Source: Neisseria dentiae | GTDB lineage: Bacteria; Pseudomonadota; Gammaproteobacteria; Burkholderiales; Neisseriaceae | NCBI RefSeq assembly: GCF_024580525.1 | Contig: NZ_JANIKQ010000005.1 | Span: 62,001-126,000, forward strand | Length of the DNA: 64,000 nt | Direction of reading: 5' to 3' | Shown: piece after piece, positions 1-9,874 of the stretch | Position numbering within the stretch: position 1 is the stretch's first letter | Layout of the letters: every line of letters begins with the position of its first letter | The notes under the pieces: model-generated | Database searches by the model: none | Seen by the model: the letters and a program-made list of their open reading frames with translations, nothing else | What the model was told of the DNA's origin: nothing | Made by a program: the position numbers and the translations under genes

Positions 1-749
1 GCCAAGCTGTCGATAAAGCGGATCATAAACGTGCCATGCTGCGTGTTCCGCAACCCTGCGGCCGCCTGTTCTGCCGCTACACCGTACACCGTACAGGCTT
101 CAATTGCCGCTGCCAGATAGTCGCTTGCGGGTGCCACGGCCAAAAATGCACCACATACCGCGCTGAGCAGGCAACCGGATGTGGTGATGCCGGGCAGCAA
201 AGGCGTACCGTTATTTAATACCGCCAGCTTCAGGCCGTCTGAAACATAGTCGGTTTCGCCGCTCACTACGGCAACCGTCTCATAACGGCGCGCAACAGCC
301 GCCGCAATCGCCCCCACATCGGCCGCTCCGCTGCCTGCGTCCACGCCTTTGGCCGACCAAGCCACACCTGCAAGCTGCGCCATTTCTCCCGCATTACCGC
401 GGATCGCTGCAAAACGGATCTCCTGCAACAAGGTTTGAACAGTATCCCGCCGAAATGCCGTGGCGCCAACGCCCACCGGATCCAACACCACCGGCACACT
501 CGCCCCGTTGGCCGAACGGCCGGCAACCAACATCGCCTGTATCTTATCGGTATCCAAAGTGCCGATATTCAATACCAAGGCAGAACTTAATGCGGCCAAT
601 TCTTCCATCTCCTCCACACTGTCGGCCATAATCGGCGAGGCGCCCACCGCCAGCAAACCATTTGCAGAAAAATGAGCGGCAACGATATTGGTAATATTGT
701 GAATCAACGGATTTTTACTGCGTACTTCGGCCAGATAATGAAATTGCAT
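1..749 (-). CDS. thiM: Hydroxyethylthiazole kinase ThiM (3' end cut by window)
   Basis: ThiM phosphorylates 4-methyl-5-(2-hydroxyethyl)thiazole so that it can be joined to HMP-PP in thiamine salvage. I translated the minus strand from the ATG at 749; it stays open to the window edge (249 codons). Family motifs are clear: NPLIHNITN near the N-terminus, VLDPVGVGAT, GNAGEMAQLAG and the anion-hole segment TTSGCLLSAV. The start follows a strong Shine-Dalgarno (AAAGGAGGAG). Upstream lie a terminator hairpin, a TPP aptamer and a promoter, so expression should fall when thiamine pyrophosphate is plentiful. The missing part is only the last few residues. Identity is secure from motifs plus riboswitch. 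Confidence 0.93.
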   Translation of the reverse strand, partial: MQFHYLAEVRSKNPLIHNITNIVAAHFSANGLLAVGASPIMADSVEEMEELAALSSALVLNIGTLDTDKIQAMLVAGRSANGASVPVVLDPVGVGATAFRRDTVQTLLQEIRFAAIRGNAGEMAQLAGVAWSAKGVDAGSGAADVGAIAAAVARRYETVAVVSGETDYVSDGLKLAVLNNGTPLLPGITTSGCLLSAVCGAFLAVAPASDYLAAAIEACTVYGVAAEQAAAGLRNTQHGTFMIRFIDSL

Positions 750-795
750 GGTATAAGCTCCTCCTTTGGCACTAACAATAAAACGCATAGGCAAA

Positions 796-845
796 CAAAA
801 AAACCGCAACCGGATACCGTTTCAAACGGCATCAGTTGCGGTTTT
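796..845 (-). terminator. Intrinsic terminator, expression platform of the thiM riboswitch
   Basis: Read on the minus strand, AAACCGCAAC..GATGCCGTTT pairs with AAACGGTATC..GTTGCGGTTT, a nearly uninterrupted stem of about 20 bp, followed by a run of seven U. It lies between the TPP aptamer and the thiM ribosome binding site, so it is the likely ligand-controlled off switch by premature termination. Confidence 0.88.
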
Positions 846-876
846 CAAATCAATTTCCAAACAGATGGCTGTCATT

Positions 877-956
877 TTAGTTTCCTACGCCAGTATTAAC
901 TGTATCAGGTTCACGGGTATCATCTCAGCCGTCCATCACGACAGCACCCCGACTAA
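877..956 (-). promoter_or_regulatory. TPP riboswitch (thi box)
   Basis: The minus strand carries the diagnostic thi-box pieces in order: GGGGTGC, GGCTGAGA, ACCCGTGAACCTGAT, then GTTAATACTGGCGTAGGAAA. The outer helix P1 is TTAGT (952-956) with ACTAA (877-881). It sits directly upstream of a terminator and thiM. It binds thiamine pyrophosphate; the genetic outcome, premature termination, is inferred from the hairpin that follows. Confidence 0.95.
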
Positions 957-964
957 GTGAATGA

Positions 965-993
965 ATATTATGTAATTTTCAAAAATAATGCAA
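965..993 (-). promoter_or_regulatory. Sigma-70 promoter of thiM
   Basis: On the minus strand -35 TTGCAT (988-993) and -10 TAATAT (965-970) are exactly 17 bp apart. The predicted start lies a few bases before the first base pair of the TPP aptamer, which fits a riboswitch transcript. Confidence 0.7.
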
Positions 994-1203
994 GCCATAA
1001 ATGTCCATCTGCGCAAGAAGCGTAATGCCGCCCGGAGCTTTAATAGCAGGAAGCCATATGGCCGTCTGAATATCCCCGGCCAATGCGTTTACTTTCGCAT
1101 TACAACAAATTATCACCTGCCCCTCTGTTTCTCCATTAAACCGAAAAATATGCCGATCCGTTTCTGTTTATAGTCAATCAACCTAAGAAAAAGTGCATAC
1201 GTA

Positions 1204-1505
1204 GAGACCTTTGCAAAATTCGCTGGCCGAAGCCTTTGCAAAACTATCTTGAGGCCGTCTGAAATGCTTCAATCCCATCATTCCCGTATAGACGGGAATC
1301 CAGATGAAAATATTGAAGTTCTGATTAAACAAATACTTGGATAATAAATGCCCGGGTTTCCGCCTATACGGGAATAACGAAAAAGAAACTTTTAGTTATG
1401 CTTATTGAATTTCACAAAGACCTCACATCATACTCGGGCTTGACCCGAGTATCTTGAATTTCAGCTACATGGGATACACACGCCAAGCCCGAGTATGACG
1501 CATGT
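1204..1505. repeat. Tandem MITE-like repeats, A-type then B-type core
   Basis: The left end is GAGACCTTTGCAAAA. Inside are a DUS (near 1251), a dRS3 palindrome ATTCCCGTATAGACGGGAAT (about 1282-1301) and its degenerate mirror copy (about 1350-1372), ending near 1424 with a decayed mirror end. A B-type core follows (about 1426-1505) with ACTCGGGCTTGACCCGAGT and a mirrored partner CCAAGCCCGAGTATGACG. There is no coding content. The rest of 994-1560 holds one further DUS (near 1062) and nothing else I recognise. Confidence 0.75.
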
Positions 1506-1574
1506 AATTTTTTAAACAATAGAGGTAGGCAAATATTTCAAGCGGCCCGAGCGTACTTGCAAGGACACCAAAAA

Positions 1575-1610
1575 GTAAAAACCGTATCCGGTTTAACCGG
1601 ATACGGTTTC
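1575..1610 (-). terminator. Terminator of the alpha (rplQ) operon
   Basis: On the minus strand AACCGTATCCGG and CCGGATACGGTT form a perfect 12-bp stem with a short loop, followed by TTTAC and T-rich sequence, just after the rplQ stop. It closes the whole ribosomal protein cluster. Confidence 0.85.
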
Positions 1611-1631
1611 AATTCGAATCAAACTGCCGGA

Positions 1632-2006
1632 TTATTCTGCAGCTTCAGCAGCTTTATCCACCAACTCAACCAATGCCAACGGAGCATTATCACCTTTGCG
1701 GAAACCATATTTCAAAATACGGATATAACCGCCGTTGCGGGCAGCAAAACGCGGGCCCAATTCATCGAACAGTTTTACCACTACATCGCGGTCACGAGTG
1801 CGATTGAATGCCAAGCGGCGGTTTGCCAACGAAGGTTTTTTACCCAAAGTAATCAAGGGCTCCACCACACGGCGCAACTCTTTAGCCTTCGGCAAAGTGG
1901 TCACGATGGTTTCATGGCTCAATAAAGAATTGGCCATATTGCGCAGCATCGCAGCACGATGGCTGCTGGTACGGTTTAATTTACGATTGCCATTACGATG
2001 ACGCAT
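1632..2006 (-). CDS. rplQ: 50S ribosomal protein L17
   Basis: L17 sits at the exit-tunnel side of the large subunit. The protein is 124 aa and starts [17 protein letters not shown], the invariant L17 N-terminus, followed by [13 protein letters not shown]. It is the last gene of the alpha operon, 25 bp after rpoA, and is followed by a strong intrinsic terminator. The C-terminus is alanine- and glutamate-rich, which is normal for proteobacterial L17. Confidence 0.97.
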   Translation of the reverse strand: MRHRNGNRKLNRTSSHRAAMLRNMANSLLSHETIVTTLPKAKELRRVVEPLITLGKKPSLANRRLAFNRTRDRDVVVKLFDELGPRFAARNGGYIRILKYGFRKGDNAPLALVELVDKAAEAAE

Positions 2007-2031
2007 CTTACTTATCCTTTAATCTTCAAAC

Positions 2032-3018
2032 TTACGGCTTTTCCAAGCCCACCGGCGGCCAAGCTTCCAGCTTAGAACCCAACGTCAAACCTTTAGAAGC
2101 CAAAACTTCTTTGATTTCATTCAAAGATTTCCTACCCAAATTAGGTGTCTTCAAAAGTTCGGTTTCGGTACGCTGAATCAAATCGCCAATATAATAAATA
2201 TCTTCAGCTTTCAAGCAGTTAGCCGAACGTACTGTCAATTCCAAATCATCTACCGGGCGCAACAGAATCGGGTCGATAGGAGGCGCTTTTTCTTCAACCT
2301 CTTCAACCGGCGTGCCTTGCAAATCGGCAAAAATAGACATTTGGTCAATCAAAATACGCGCTGCACTACGAACTGCCTCTTCCGGATCGATAGAACCGTC
2401 GGTTTCGATATCCAATACCAAACGATCCAAATCCGTACGCTGCTCTACACGTGCAGGTTCAACTTCAAAACTAACACGGCTGATGGGCGAAAAGCTCGCA
2501 TCCAACTGAATTGCACCGATTTGTCGGTTTTCATCGCGAATAACCCGACGGCCGGAAACAGACTGGTAACCCCGTCCCTGCTCCACTTTAATTTCCATCT
2601 CAATCTGACCGTTGTCGGAAAGATGGCAAATAACGTGCTCAGGATTGATGATTTCCACATCGTGAGGCAGGCTGATATCGCCTGCCACCACGGCACCCGC
2701 TCCGGACTTCTTCAAGGTTAACTGAACTTGGCTACGGCCATGCAGTTTGAAAACTACTCCTTTCAGGTTCAATAAAATATCAACAACATCTTCTTGAACA
2801 CCGTCAACGGTAGAATATTCGTGCAAAACACCGGTAATAGCCACTTCAGTAGGTGCAAAACCGTTCATGGATGACAGTAAGATACGACGCAAAGCATTAC
2901 CAAGGGTATGACCGAAACCACGTTCAAACGGCTGCATAGATACTTTCGCACGGGTGGCAGACAAGTTATCCACATCAATTTGACGGGGTTTCAAAAATTC
3001 GGAAGTGCTGTTTTGCAT
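2032..3018 (-). CDS. rpoA: DNA-directed RNA polymerase subunit alpha
   Basis: The alpha subunit dimerises to start core RNA polymerase assembly and contacts UP elements and activators. At 328 aa it is standard length. The N-terminal domain contains [21 protein letters not shown]; a flexible linker near residues 235-250 leads to the C-terminal domain with [21 protein letters not shown] and [16 protein letters not shown], the DNA-binding helix-hairpin-helix. It lies between rpsD and rplQ as in E. coli. Nothing is unusual. Confidence 0.98.
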   Translation of the reverse strand: MQNSTSEFLKPRQIDVDNLSATRAKVSMQPFERGFGHTLGNALRRILLSSMNGFAPTEVAITGVLHEYSTVDGVQEDVVDILLNLKGVVFKLHGRSQVQLTLKKSGAGAVVAGDISLPHDVEIINPEHVICHLSDNGQIEMEIKVEQGRGYQSVSGRRVIRDENRQIGAIQLDASFSPISRVSFEVEPARVEQRTDLDRLVLDIETDGSIDPEEAVRSAARILIDQMSIFADLQGTPVEEVEEKAPPIDPILLRPVDDLELTVRSANCLKAEDIYYIGDLIQRTETELLKTPNLGRKSLNEIKEVLASKGLTLGSKLEAWPPVGLEKP

Positions 3019-3044
3019 TTAACTGTCCCTCACTGAGCTAGTAA

Positions 3045-3665
3045 TTATTTAGAGTAGAACTCTACCACCAGCTGTTCATTAATATCGCCAGTCAATTCTG
3101 AGCGATCAGGCATATTTTTGAATACGCCTTCCATTTTGTTTGCGTCGACAGAAACCCAGCTAGGCAAACCGATTTGTGTTGCCAAACCCAAAGCTTCTTG
3201 AATGCGGACTTGCTTTTTAGCTTTTTCACGAACGCTAACAACATCGCCGGCCTTAACTTGGTAAGAAGGAATGTTTACTACCTGACCGTTTACAGTAATG
3301 GCTTTGTGCGACACCAACTGACGTGCTTCCGCACGGGTAGAACCAAAGCCCATTCTGTACACAACGTTATCCAAGCGCGACTCCAACAACTGGAGCAACA
3401 ATTCGCCGGTAGAGCCTTTACGACGTGCCGCTTCTGCGAAATAACGGCGGAACTGGCGTTCTAAGACACCATAAATACGGCGGATTTTTTGTTTTTCACG
3501 CAACTGCAAACCATAATCGGAAAGACGGGGCTTTTTAGCACCATGCTGACCGGGCGCAGAATCCATTTTGCACTTAGATTCCAAAGAGCGGCGGGCGCTC
3601 TTTAAAAATAAATCTGTACCTTCGCGGCGGGCCAATTTACATTTAGGGCCAATATAACGTGCCAT
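3045..3665 (-). CDS. rpsD: 30S ribosomal protein S4
   Basis: S4 is a primary 16S rRNA binder and, in E. coli, the translational repressor of the alpha operon. The 206-aa protein begins [20 protein letters not shown] and has [23 protein letters not shown] and the S4 RNA-binding domain ([28 protein letters not shown]). Only two N-terminal cysteines (C9, C32) remain, so a complete zinc site is unlikely. It lies between rpsK and rpoA. Confidence 0.97.
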   Translation of the reverse strand: MARYIGPKCKLARREGTDLFLKSARRSLESKCKMDSAPGQHGAKKPRLSDYGLQLREKQKIRRIYGVLERQFRRYFAEAARRKGSTGELLLQLLESRLDNVVYRMGFGSTRAEARQLVSHKAITVNGQVVNIPSYQVKAGDVVSVREKAKKQVRIQEALGLATQIGLPSWVSVDANKMEGVFKNMPDRSELTGDINEQLVVEFYSK

Positions 3666-3684
3666 ATCTCAAATCACTCCAATA

Positions 3685-4080
3685 TTAAATACGACGTTTC
3701 TTAGGCGGACGGCAACCGTTATGGGGCAACGGGGTAACGTCGGTAATGCTGGTAATCTTGAAACCAAGAGCGTTGAGCGCACGAACAGAAGATTCACGGC
3801 CGGGACCCGGGCCTTTAATGCGAACTTCCAAATTTTTAACGCCATACTCTTGGGCAACTTTACCAGCGGCTTCTGCTGCTACCTGAGCAGCAAAAGGTGT
3901 ACTTTTACGCGAACCTTTAAAACCAGCGCCGCCTGAGGTAGCCCAAGACAATGCATTGCCTTGACGGTCGGTGATAGTAATGATGGTATTGTTGAAAGAA
4001 GCATGAACATGCACAATACCTTCACTCACGGTTTTACGTACTTTTTTGCGTACACGTGAAGCTGTGTTTGCTTTAGCCAT
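3685..4080 (-). CDS. rpsK: 30S ribosomal protein S11
   Basis: S11 lines the 30S platform next to the E site. The 131-aa protein contains [41 protein letters not shown] and the C-terminal [16 protein letters not shown], all typical. It is 18 bp after rpsM in the alpha operon. Confidence 0.97.
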
Positions 4081-4098
4081 TAATCAAATCCTTAAAAA

Positions 4099-4461
4099 TT
4101 ATTTTTTACCGGCAATCGCTTTGCGCGGACCTTTGCGGGTACGGGCATTGGTGCGCGTGCGTTGTCCACGACAAGGCAAACCGCGGCGATGTCTGAAGCC
4201 GCGGTAGCAGCCCATATCCATCAAACGCTTGATGCTCATCGTTACCTCACGACGCAAATCGCCTTCTACTTCATATTTAGAAACCTGCTCACGCAAGGCT
4301 TCCAATTGAGACTCGTCTAAATCTTTTACTTTGGTGCTCGGCTCGATTTTCGCAGCCTCACAAATCAATTTAGCACGAGTAGAACCAATACCGTAAATAG
4401 CCTGCAGGCCAATTACGATATGGGCATTATTAGGGATATTCACCCCTGCAATACGAGCCAT
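4099..4461 (-). CDS. rpsM: 30S ribosomal protein S13
   Basis: S13 sits in the 30S head and contacts the P-site tRNA and the B1 bridges. The 120-aa protein starts [20 protein letters not shown], has the helix-two-turn-helix region, and ends in the basic tail [22 protein letters not shown] that reaches tRNA. It is the first gene of the alpha block. A 65-bp gap to rpmJ contains a good promoter, so the alpha genes probably have their own start of transcription. Confidence 0.97.
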   Translation of the reverse strand: MARIAGVNIPNNAHIVIGLQAIYGIGSTRAKLICEAAKIEPSTKVKDLDESQLEALREQVSKYEVEGDLRREVTMSIKRLMDMGCYRGFRHRRGLPCRGQRTRTNARTRKGPRKAIAGKK

Positions 4462-4490
4462 ATTTTTTCCTTTAAGGGCAAAAGTTTGTC

Positions 4491-4518
4491 ACTATACCAC
4501 AAAATCAGGCTTGGCAAA
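4491..4518 (-). promoter_or_regulatory. Promoter ahead of rpsM (alpha operon)
   Basis: On the minus strand, TTTGCC (4513-4518), 16 bp, then TATAGT (4491-4496) preceded by TGG, giving an extended -10 (TGnTATAGT). It sits in the only gap in this part of the cluster and 30 bp before rpsM. The -10 strength, not the -35, carries the call. Confidence 0.55.
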
Positions 4519-4526
4519 ATACCAAC

Positions 4527-4640
4527 TTAGCCTTGACGTTGCTTGTGACGGGGGTCAGTACAAATCACACGAACTACTCGATTACGGCGAATAATCTTAC
4601 AGTTACGGCAAATTTTCTTTACAGAAGGTTGTACACGCAT
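4527..4640 (-). CDS. rpmJ: 50S ribosomal protein L36
   Basis: A 37-aa protein that I translated directly: it starts [20 protein letters not shown] and ends [12 protein letters not shown]. It keeps the zinc-binding set C11, C14, C27 and H32, so it is the zinc-containing (C+) form of L36. It lies between infA and rpsM, the usual order in beta-proteobacteria and different from E. coli, where infA is elsewhere. Confidence 0.93.
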   Translation of the reverse strand: MRVQPSVKKICRNCKIIRRNRVVRVICTDPRHKQRQG

Positions 4641-4658
4641 TTTATTTCCTTTCTTAAA

Positions 4659-4877
4659 TTATCTGGCTCGAAACACAATACGTGCCCGAGTCAAATCATA
4701 GGGGGTCAGCTCAACGGTAACCTTATCACCCGGGGAGATACGTATATAGTGCATACGCATTTTGCCGGAAATATGCCCTAAAACAACATGGTCATTTTCG
4801 AGCTTTACTTTAAAAGTTGCATTCGGCAAGGTTTCGAGAATCTCACCCTGCATTTGTATGGTATCTTCTTTAGCCAT
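4659..4877 (-). CDS. infA: Translation initiation factor IF-1
   Basis: IF-1 occupies the A site during initiation and assists IF-2 and IF-3. The 72-aa protein is a single S1-like OB fold: [20 protein letters not shown], then [16 protein letters not shown] and [20 protein letters not shown]. It is 3 bp downstream of secY and upstream of rpmJ, so its supply is tied to ribosomal protein synthesis. Confidence 0.97.
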   Translation of the reverse strand: MAKEDTIQMQGEILETLPNATFKVKLENDHVVLGHISGKMRMHYIRISPGDKVTVELTPYDLTRARIVFRAR

Positions 4878-4880
4878 AAT

Positions 4881-6194
4881 TTACTTACGAGATAATGATT
4901 TCATATCAGGTTGCTTAATCAAATGCTCATATTGTTGAGTAACTCTATATGAAGCAATTTGCGTCTGGAAATCCATGGTTACTACTACCAAGATTAACAA
5001 TGAGGTGCCGCCCAAATAGAAAGGAATATTCAAAGCCGTAGTCAAAAATTCCGGAATCAAACAAATAATAGTTATGTATAAAGCACCAAACAGAGTCAAG
5101 CGCAAAACAACTTTTTCCAAATATCTGGAGGTTTGCTCCCCCGGTCTAATACCTGGAATAAATGCCCCGCTTTTCTTCAAATTCTCCGCCATCTCTTTCG
5201 GGCTGAATACCAACGCCGTATAGAAATAACAAAAGAAAATAATGGTTGCTGCAAACAATAAAATATATACAGGTTGTCCATGTTGTAACAAACCTGCTAC
5301 TTTATGCAGCCAACTGTCTGTGTTTGTAGAGCCGAACCAACTTAAAAGCGTTGAAGGAAACAGAATGATACTGGAAGCAAAAATAGGCGGAATTACACCG
5401 GCCATATTCAGCTTAAAGGGCATATGTGTATTTTGACCTTGCACAATCCTGCTACCGAGCTGACGTTTGGCATAATGGACCGGTACTTTACGCTGGGCAC
5501 TTTCAAAAAATACTACAATATAAATCAACAACAAGGCACCCACTACAATAGCCACGGCCGTTAACATACTCATTGATCCCTGACTTGTAAGGGTAACAAG
5601 TTGTGCGGCTCCGGCCGGAATACCTGCCGCAATGCCTGCTGTGATGATCAATGAAATACCGTTACCTATCCCCCGCTCGGTCATTTGCTCACCCAACCAC
5701 ATCAAAAACATAGTGCCGGTTACCAAGCAAACAACAGTAGAGATAAAAAACTCCAGCTGTGAAACGACGACTACATTTTGCTGATATACAAATGTAGCCA
5801 CACCGAAGCTCTGCATGACTGCCAGAACCACAGTACCATAACGGGTATATTTGGTGATGATTTTACGCCCAGCCTCCCCCTCTTTTTTTAGGGCCTTCAG
5901 AGAAGGGAGTATTTCCGATGCCAATTGAACAATAATTGACGCCGAAATATACGGCATAATACCAATTGCAAAAATACTAAAGCGCTCGAGCGAACCTCCT
6001 GAGAACATATTCAACATACCCAGAATGCCGCTGCTTGCGCTTTCGTATAACTTAGCCAAAGCAGCTGCATCAACTCCTGGCACAGGAATATGTGCACCAA
6101 TACGGAATACAATCAATGCGCCTAACAAGAACAACAGGCGTTTTTTCAAGTCACCGAATTTGGATAAATCTGATGAGGAAAGTTGATTAGCCAC
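4881..6194 (-). CDS. secY: Protein translocase subunit SecY
   Basis: SecY is the channel of the SecYEG inner-membrane translocon. The 437-aa protein has ten predicted membrane segments; recognisable blocks are RIGAHIPVPGVD (TM1), the plug region with MLNMFSGGSLERFSIFAIGI, and the cytoplasmic loop FFESAQRKVPVHYAKRQLG. It lies between rplO and infA as in most bacteria. No defects are seen. Confidence 0.97.
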   Translation of the reverse strand: MANQLSSSDLSKFGDLKKRLLFLLGALIVFRIGAHIPVPGVDAAALAKLYESASSGILGMLNMFSGGSLERFSIFAIGIMPYISASIIVQLASEILPSLKALKKEGEAGRKIITKYTRYGTVVLAVMQSFGVATFVYQQNVVVVSQLEFFISTVVCLVTGTMFLMWLGEQMTERGIGNGISLIITAGIAAGIPAGAAQLVTLTSQGSMSMLTAVAIVVGALLLIYIVVFFESAQRKVPVHYAKRQLGSRIVQGQNTHMPFKLNMAGVIPPIFASSIILFPSTLLSWFGSTNTDSWLHKVAGLLQHGQPVYILLFAATIIFFCYFYTALVFSPKEMAENLKKSGAFIPGIRPGEQTSRYLEKVVLRLTLFGALYITIICLIPEFLTTALNIPFYLGGTSLLILVVVTMDFQTQIASYRVTQQYEHLIKQPDMKSLSRK

Positions 6195-6209
6195 TTAATA
6201 ATCCAAGTC

Positions 6210-6644
6210 TTATTCTTCTACTTTACCGCCGGCAGCTTCAATAGCAGCTTTTGCACCTTTAGTGGCTTTAATGCCTTTCAAAGTAATTGCCTTGCTGATA
6301 GAACCAGACGCAATAACTTTTACATTCAAAACATTAGCACCCACTAAACCAGCTTGCTTCAAAACCAACACATCAATTTCGCTCACAGCCACCAACTCCA
6401 ACTCACTCAGTCGAACTTCAGCATTCGCAGCAGCAGTTAAAGATTTAAAACCACGCTTAGGCAAACGGCGCTGCAAGGGCATTTGACCACCCTCAAAGCC
6501 TACTTTATGAAAACCACCTGCGCGGCTTTTTTGACCTTTGTGGCCGCGACCACCGGTTTTGCCTAAACCACTACCAATACCGCGACCAACACGTCTTTTA
6601 GCATGAGTCGAACCTTCGGCAGGTTGAATAGTATTTAAAAACAT
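6210..6644 (-). CDS. rplO: 50S ribosomal protein L15
   Basis: L15 is a late-assembly large-subunit protein. The 144-aa product shows the long glycine-rich extension [20 protein letters not shown] and [20 protein letters not shown], and a globular C-terminus. It is 1 bp after rpmD and 15 bp before secY, within the spc block. Confidence 0.97.
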   Translation of the reverse strand: MFLNTIQPAEGSTHAKRRVGRGIGSGLGKTGGRGHKGQKSRAGGFHKVGFEGGQMPLQRRLPKRGFKSLTAAANAEVRLSELELVAVSEIDVLVLKQAGLVGANVLNVKVIASGSISKAITLKGIKATKGAKAAIEAAGGKVEE

Positions 6645-6645
6645 A

Positions 6646-6831
6646 TCAAGACTCCACTTTCAACAGGTAGCTGATTTTGTTAATCATGCCACGATTCTCA
6701 GGAGTATCCAAAACCTCTACTGTATGCTCGCGGCGACGCAGACCCAAGCCACGTGCACACGCACGATGAGCTTCGATGGTACCAATCAAACTTTTAATCA
6801 AAGTTACTTTGATTTTCTTTTGCTCAGTCAT
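6646..6831 (-). CDS. rpmD: 50S ribosomal protein L30
   Basis: A 61-aa protein with the L30 pattern [20 protein letters not shown] and [20 protein letters not shown]. Its start overlaps the end of rpsE by 8 bp, which suggests translational coupling. Confidence 0.95.
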   Translation of the reverse strand: MTEQKKIKVTLIKSLIGTIEAHRACARGLGLRRREHTVEVLDTPENRGMINKISYLLKVES

Positions 6832-7342
6832 GGTTAGCTCCTAAAATATCTTCAACAGTCAACCCGCGCTTTGCAGCGATATCTGCAGGAGTATACAACT
6901 TGGACAGACCATCCAAGGTGGCTCGCACGATGTTATACGGATTAGTAGAGCCATGCACTTTTGCAGAAATATTATGGATACCCATAACATCAAAAACCAA
7001 GCGCATCGGACCGCCTGCCTTTACACCACTACCTTCTTTAGCAGGCTGCATAAATACACGGGTTGCACCATGCTTACCAATCACCTCATGATGAATGGTA
7101 CCGTTTTTCAAAGGTACTTTAATCATTGAGCGGCGAGCTTGATCCATCGCTTTCTGTACAGCAACCGGAACCTCTTTGGATTTACCCTTACCCATACCGA
7201 TGCGACCATCACCATCACCGACAACTGTCAGAGCGGAAAAAGCCATAATACGGCCACCCTTAACCACTTTTGTTACACGGTTAACGGCCACCATTTTTTC
7301 GATTAAGCCGTCGCCGCGCTCTTCAATCTCATGTTTTGCCAT
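6824..7342 (-). CDS. rpsE: 30S ribosomal protein S5
   Basis: S5 acts in decoding accuracy and forms the spectinomycin pocket. The 172-aa protein contains [19 protein letters not shown] in the N-terminal dsRBD-like domain. At the positions altered in spectinomycin-resistant neisseriae it has Thr24, Val26, Val27 and Lys28, the susceptible state. The C-terminal domain has [13 protein letters not shown]. It overlaps rpmD by 8 bp. Confidence 0.97.
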   Translation of the reverse strand: MAKHEIEERGDGLIEKMVAVNRVTKVVKGGRIMAFSALTVVGDGDGRIGMGKGKSKEVPVAVQKAMDQARRSMIKVPLKNGTIHHEVIGKHGATRVFMQPAKEGSGVKAGGPMRLVFDVMGIHNISAKVHGSTNPYNIVRATLDGLSKLYTPADIAAKRGLTVEDILGANHD

Positions 7343-7359
7343 CTGAAATCTCCAAATCT

Positions 7360-7713
7360 TTAGAAGCTTAAACCGTTTTCACGTGCGGCTTCTGCCAAAG
7401 CTTTCACACGACCATGATATTGAAAACCAGAACGATCGAAAGCAACTTTTTCAACACCTGCAGCTTTTGCTTTTTCAGCAATACGCTTACCGACAACTGC
7501 AGCCGCTTCAACATTACTACCTGATTTCAAGCTATCGCGCACTTCAGCTTCCAAAGTAGAGGCTTGAGCCAAAACTTTATCGCCCTCTGCACTGATAACT
7601 TGAGCATAAATATGGCTGTTTGAACGGAATACGCACAATCTAACCATTTTCAAATCCGCAATACGAGCACGGGTTTTGCGTGCGCGACGGAGTCGGGTTA
7701 CATGTTTATTCAT
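7360..7713 (-). CDS. rplR: 50S ribosomal protein L18
   Basis: L18 binds 5S rRNA together with L5. The 117-aa product has the basic N-terminus [34 protein letters not shown], and the conserved end [20 protein letters not shown]. It lies between rplF and rpsE with short gaps. Confidence 0.97.
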   Translation of the reverse strand: MNKHVTRLRRARKTRARIADLKMVRLCVFRSNSHIYAQVISAEGDKVLAQASTLEAEVRDSLKSGSNVEAAAVVGKRIAEKAKAAGVEKVAFDRSGFQYHGRVKALAEAARENGLSF

Positions 7714-7727
7714 TAGAAAAACCTCAA

Positions 7728-8261
7728 TTATTTCTTCTTGGCTTCTTTCATCACTACCACTTCGCCGACATAACGTACACCTTTACCTTTATAAGGCTCG
7801 GGTGAGCGGTAAGTGCGGATTTCGGCAGCAACCTGACCAACAACCTGTTTATCGGCACCTGTCAAAATAATTTCTGTTTGACTCGGGGTTTGCACTGAAA
7901 CACCTTCCGGCATTTCATGAACGATGGGATGGGAAAAGCCCAAAGAAAGATTCAATACCTTGCCTTGAGCCTGAGCACGATAGCCCACACCAATCAGTTG
8001 CAATTTTTTCTCAAAGCCTTCAGAAACACCTTTAACCATATTATTGACTAAAGCGCGTGCAGTACCAGACATTGCATTAGCCTGTTTGCTGTTGTCTTTA
8101 GCAGTAAAGGTCAACTGACCGTCATTCAATTCAATAGCCACATTATCAGTCAGAGGCAGAGACAACTCACCATTCTTTCCCTTGATAATAATAGCATCAG
8201 TTCCAAATTTCACTTCAACGCCAGCGGGAACGGTCACTGGATTTTTAGCTACGCGTGACAT
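7728..8261 (-). CDS. rplF: 50S ribosomal protein L6
   Basis: L6 lies near the GTPase centre of the large subunit. The 177-aa product has two L6 repeats; the start [17 protein letters not shown] and the C-terminal [18 protein letters not shown] are typical. It sits between rpsH and rplR. Confidence 0.97.
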   Translation of the reverse strand: MSRVAKNPVTVPAGVEVKFGTDAIIIKGKNGELSLPLTDNVAIELNDGQLTFTAKDNSKQANAMSGTARALVNNMVKGVSEGFEKKLQLIGVGYRAQAQGKVLNLSLGFSHPIVHEMPEGVSVQTPSQTEIILTGADKQVVGQVAAEIRTYRSPEPYKGKGVRYVGEVVVMKEAKKK

Positions 8262-8273
8262 ATTTATCCTCCA

Positions 8274-8666
8274 CTAGGCAACAATGCATAACAACTCACC
8301 GCCAACACCTTCAGAACGAGCCTTACGGTCGGTCATTACACCTTTAGAAGTGCTAACGATTGCCACACCCAAACCATTCATCACACTCGGAATCTCGTTT
8401 GAGGCTTTGTAAATACGCAGACCAGGACGAGACACACGCTTAATTTGTTCAATAACGGGACGTCCGGCATAATATTTCAATTGGATTTCCAAAACAGGTT
8501 TTGCATCGGCAGAAACCGCGAAGTCTTCAATATAACCTTCTTCTTTCAAAACTTTAGCGATAGCGCATTTCAATTTGGAAGAAGGCATAGCAACGGCAAT
8601 CTTGTTTGCACGTTGCGCATTTCGGATACGAGTCAACATATCGGAAATAGGATCATGCATACTCAT
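8274..8666 (-). CDS. rpsH: 30S ribosomal protein S8
   Basis: S8 binds the central domain of 16S rRNA and in E. coli represses translation of the spc operon. The 130-aa protein begins [20 protein letters not shown] and ends [20 protein letters not shown], with the STSKG motif before it. It follows rpsN. Confidence 0.97.
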   Translation of the reverse strand: MSMHDPISDMLTRIRNAQRANKIAVAMPSSKLKCAIAKVLKEEGYIEDFAVSADAKPVLEIQLKYYAGRPVIEQIKRVSRPGLRIYKASNEIPSVMNGLGVAIVSTSKGVMTDRKARSEGVGGELLCIVA

Positions 8667-8680
8667 AATTACTACTCCTA

Positions 8681-8986
8681 TTACCAGCTAGCTTTAACAA
8701 CACCCGGAATCTCGCCACGCATAGCAATTTCACGGATTTTAATACGACCCAAACCGAACTTACGGAAAGTGCCACGCGGACGGCCAGTCAAGGCACAACG
8801 ACGACGCTGACGAACAGGGGCAGCATTGCGGGGAATCGCCTGAAGTCTCAGGCGAGCCTCGAAACGCTCTTCATCCGAAGCATTTGAATCATTAATAACA
8901 GCAAAAATAGCCTCTCGCTTAGCGGCATATTTTTTCGCCAGAGCAACGCGTTTCAATTCGCGGTTGATAAGTGCTTTTTTAGCCAT
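8681..8986 (-). CDS. rpsN: 30S ribosomal protein S14 (zinc-free form)
   Basis: The 101-aa S14 is the long, cysteine-poor (C-) type: [20 protein letters not shown], then [20 protein letters not shown] and [20 protein letters not shown]. The CxxC zinc pairs of the short form are absent. It lies 3 bp after rplE. Confidence 0.97.
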   Translation of the reverse strand: MAKKALINRELKRVALAKKYAAKREAIFAVINDSNASDEERFEARLRLQAIPRNAAPVRQRRRCALTGRPRGTFRKFGLGRIKIREIAMRGEIPGVVKASW

Positions 8987-8989
8987 GAA

Positions 8990-9529
8990 TTATCCTTTGA
9001 ACGGAAATTTAAACAGCGACAACAGAGCTTTTGCCTCTTCATCTGTTTTAGCAGTTGTAGTAATGGTAATATTTAAACCACGCAAAGCATCAATTTTATC
9101 GTATTCGATTTCCGGGAAAATAATTTGCTCGCGGACACCCATATTATAGTTACCGCTACCATCAAAAGATTTACCGTTCACACCACGGAAGTCGCGCACT
9201 CGCGGCAAAGCGATAGTCACCAAACGATCCAAAAATTCAAACATTTGATCGCGGCGCAAAGTCACCTTGCAACCCACGGGATAGTTGTCACGAATTTTGA
9301 AGCCGGCAATAGATTTGCGGGCAACGGTTACTACGGGCTTTTGGCCGGCAATTTTCTCTAAATCGGCAACAGCATGCTCCATTACTTTCTTATCCGCAAC
9401 AGCTTCGCCAACACCCATATTCAAGGTAATCTTTTCAATACGGGGCACTTCCATGATTGACTTATAGCCAAACTGCTTCATCAGCTCAGGAACTACAGTG
9501 CTGTTATAAAACTCTCTCAAACGAGCCAT
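8990..9529 (-). CDS. rplE: 50S ribosomal protein L5
   Basis: L5 binds 5S rRNA and contacts the P-site tRNA. The 179-aa protein has [38 protein letters not shown] and the conserved [20 protein letters not shown]. It is between rplX and rpsN in the spc block. Confidence 0.97.
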   Translation of the reverse strand: MARLREFYNSTVVPELMKQFGYKSIMEVPRIEKITLNMGVGEAVADKKVMEHAVADLEKIAGQKPVVTVARKSIAGFKIRDNYPVGCKVTLRRDQMFEFLDRLVTIALPRVRDFRGVNGKSFDGSGNYNMGVREQIIFPEIEYDKIDALRGLNITITTTAKTDEEAKALLSLFKFPFKG

Positions 9530-9538
9530 GTTATCTCC

Positions 9539-9862
9539 TTATGCCCCAATGATAGAGCCATTAGATTTGAAAAAGCGGACACGTTTCACTTTACCGTCGC
9601 TTTCAACCAATTTGATACCTACACGATCAGCCTTATTGGTTTCAGGATTGAGAATAGCAACGTTTGAAATAGCCAAAGGCATATTTTTAACAATGATTCC
9701 ACCCTCAATACCACGCATCGGGTTCGGCTTTTGATGGCGCTTGGCCACATTAACGCCTTCCACCACCACTTTATCGCCCAATACTTTAACAACCTGGCCT
9801 TGTTTGCCTTTATCCTTACCGGCAATTACAATTACTTTATCGCCTTTAATAATCTTGTTCAT
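9539..9862 (-). CDS. rplX: 50S ribosomal protein L24
   Basis: L24 starts large-subunit assembly. The 107-aa product carries the KOW motif ([20 protein letters not shown]) and [20 protein letters not shown]. It is 12 bp after rplN. Confidence 0.97.
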   Translation of the reverse strand: MNKIIKGDKVIVIAGKDKGKQGQVVKVLGDKVVVEGVNVAKRHQKPNPMRGIEGGIIVKNMPLAISNVAILNPETNKADRVGIKLVESDGKVKRVRFFKSNGSIIGA

Positions 9863-9874
9863 CGCTGCTATTCC

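Noticed and set aside
1204..1505. CRISPR array in repeat-rich gaps
   Set aside because: Repeats are inverted and unevenly spaced, with no regular direct repeats or spacers and no cas genes in the window.
1605..1625. tRNA-like TTCGAATC near the rplQ terminator
   Set aside because: No cloverleaf can be formed around it; no tRNA or rRNA gene was found in the window.
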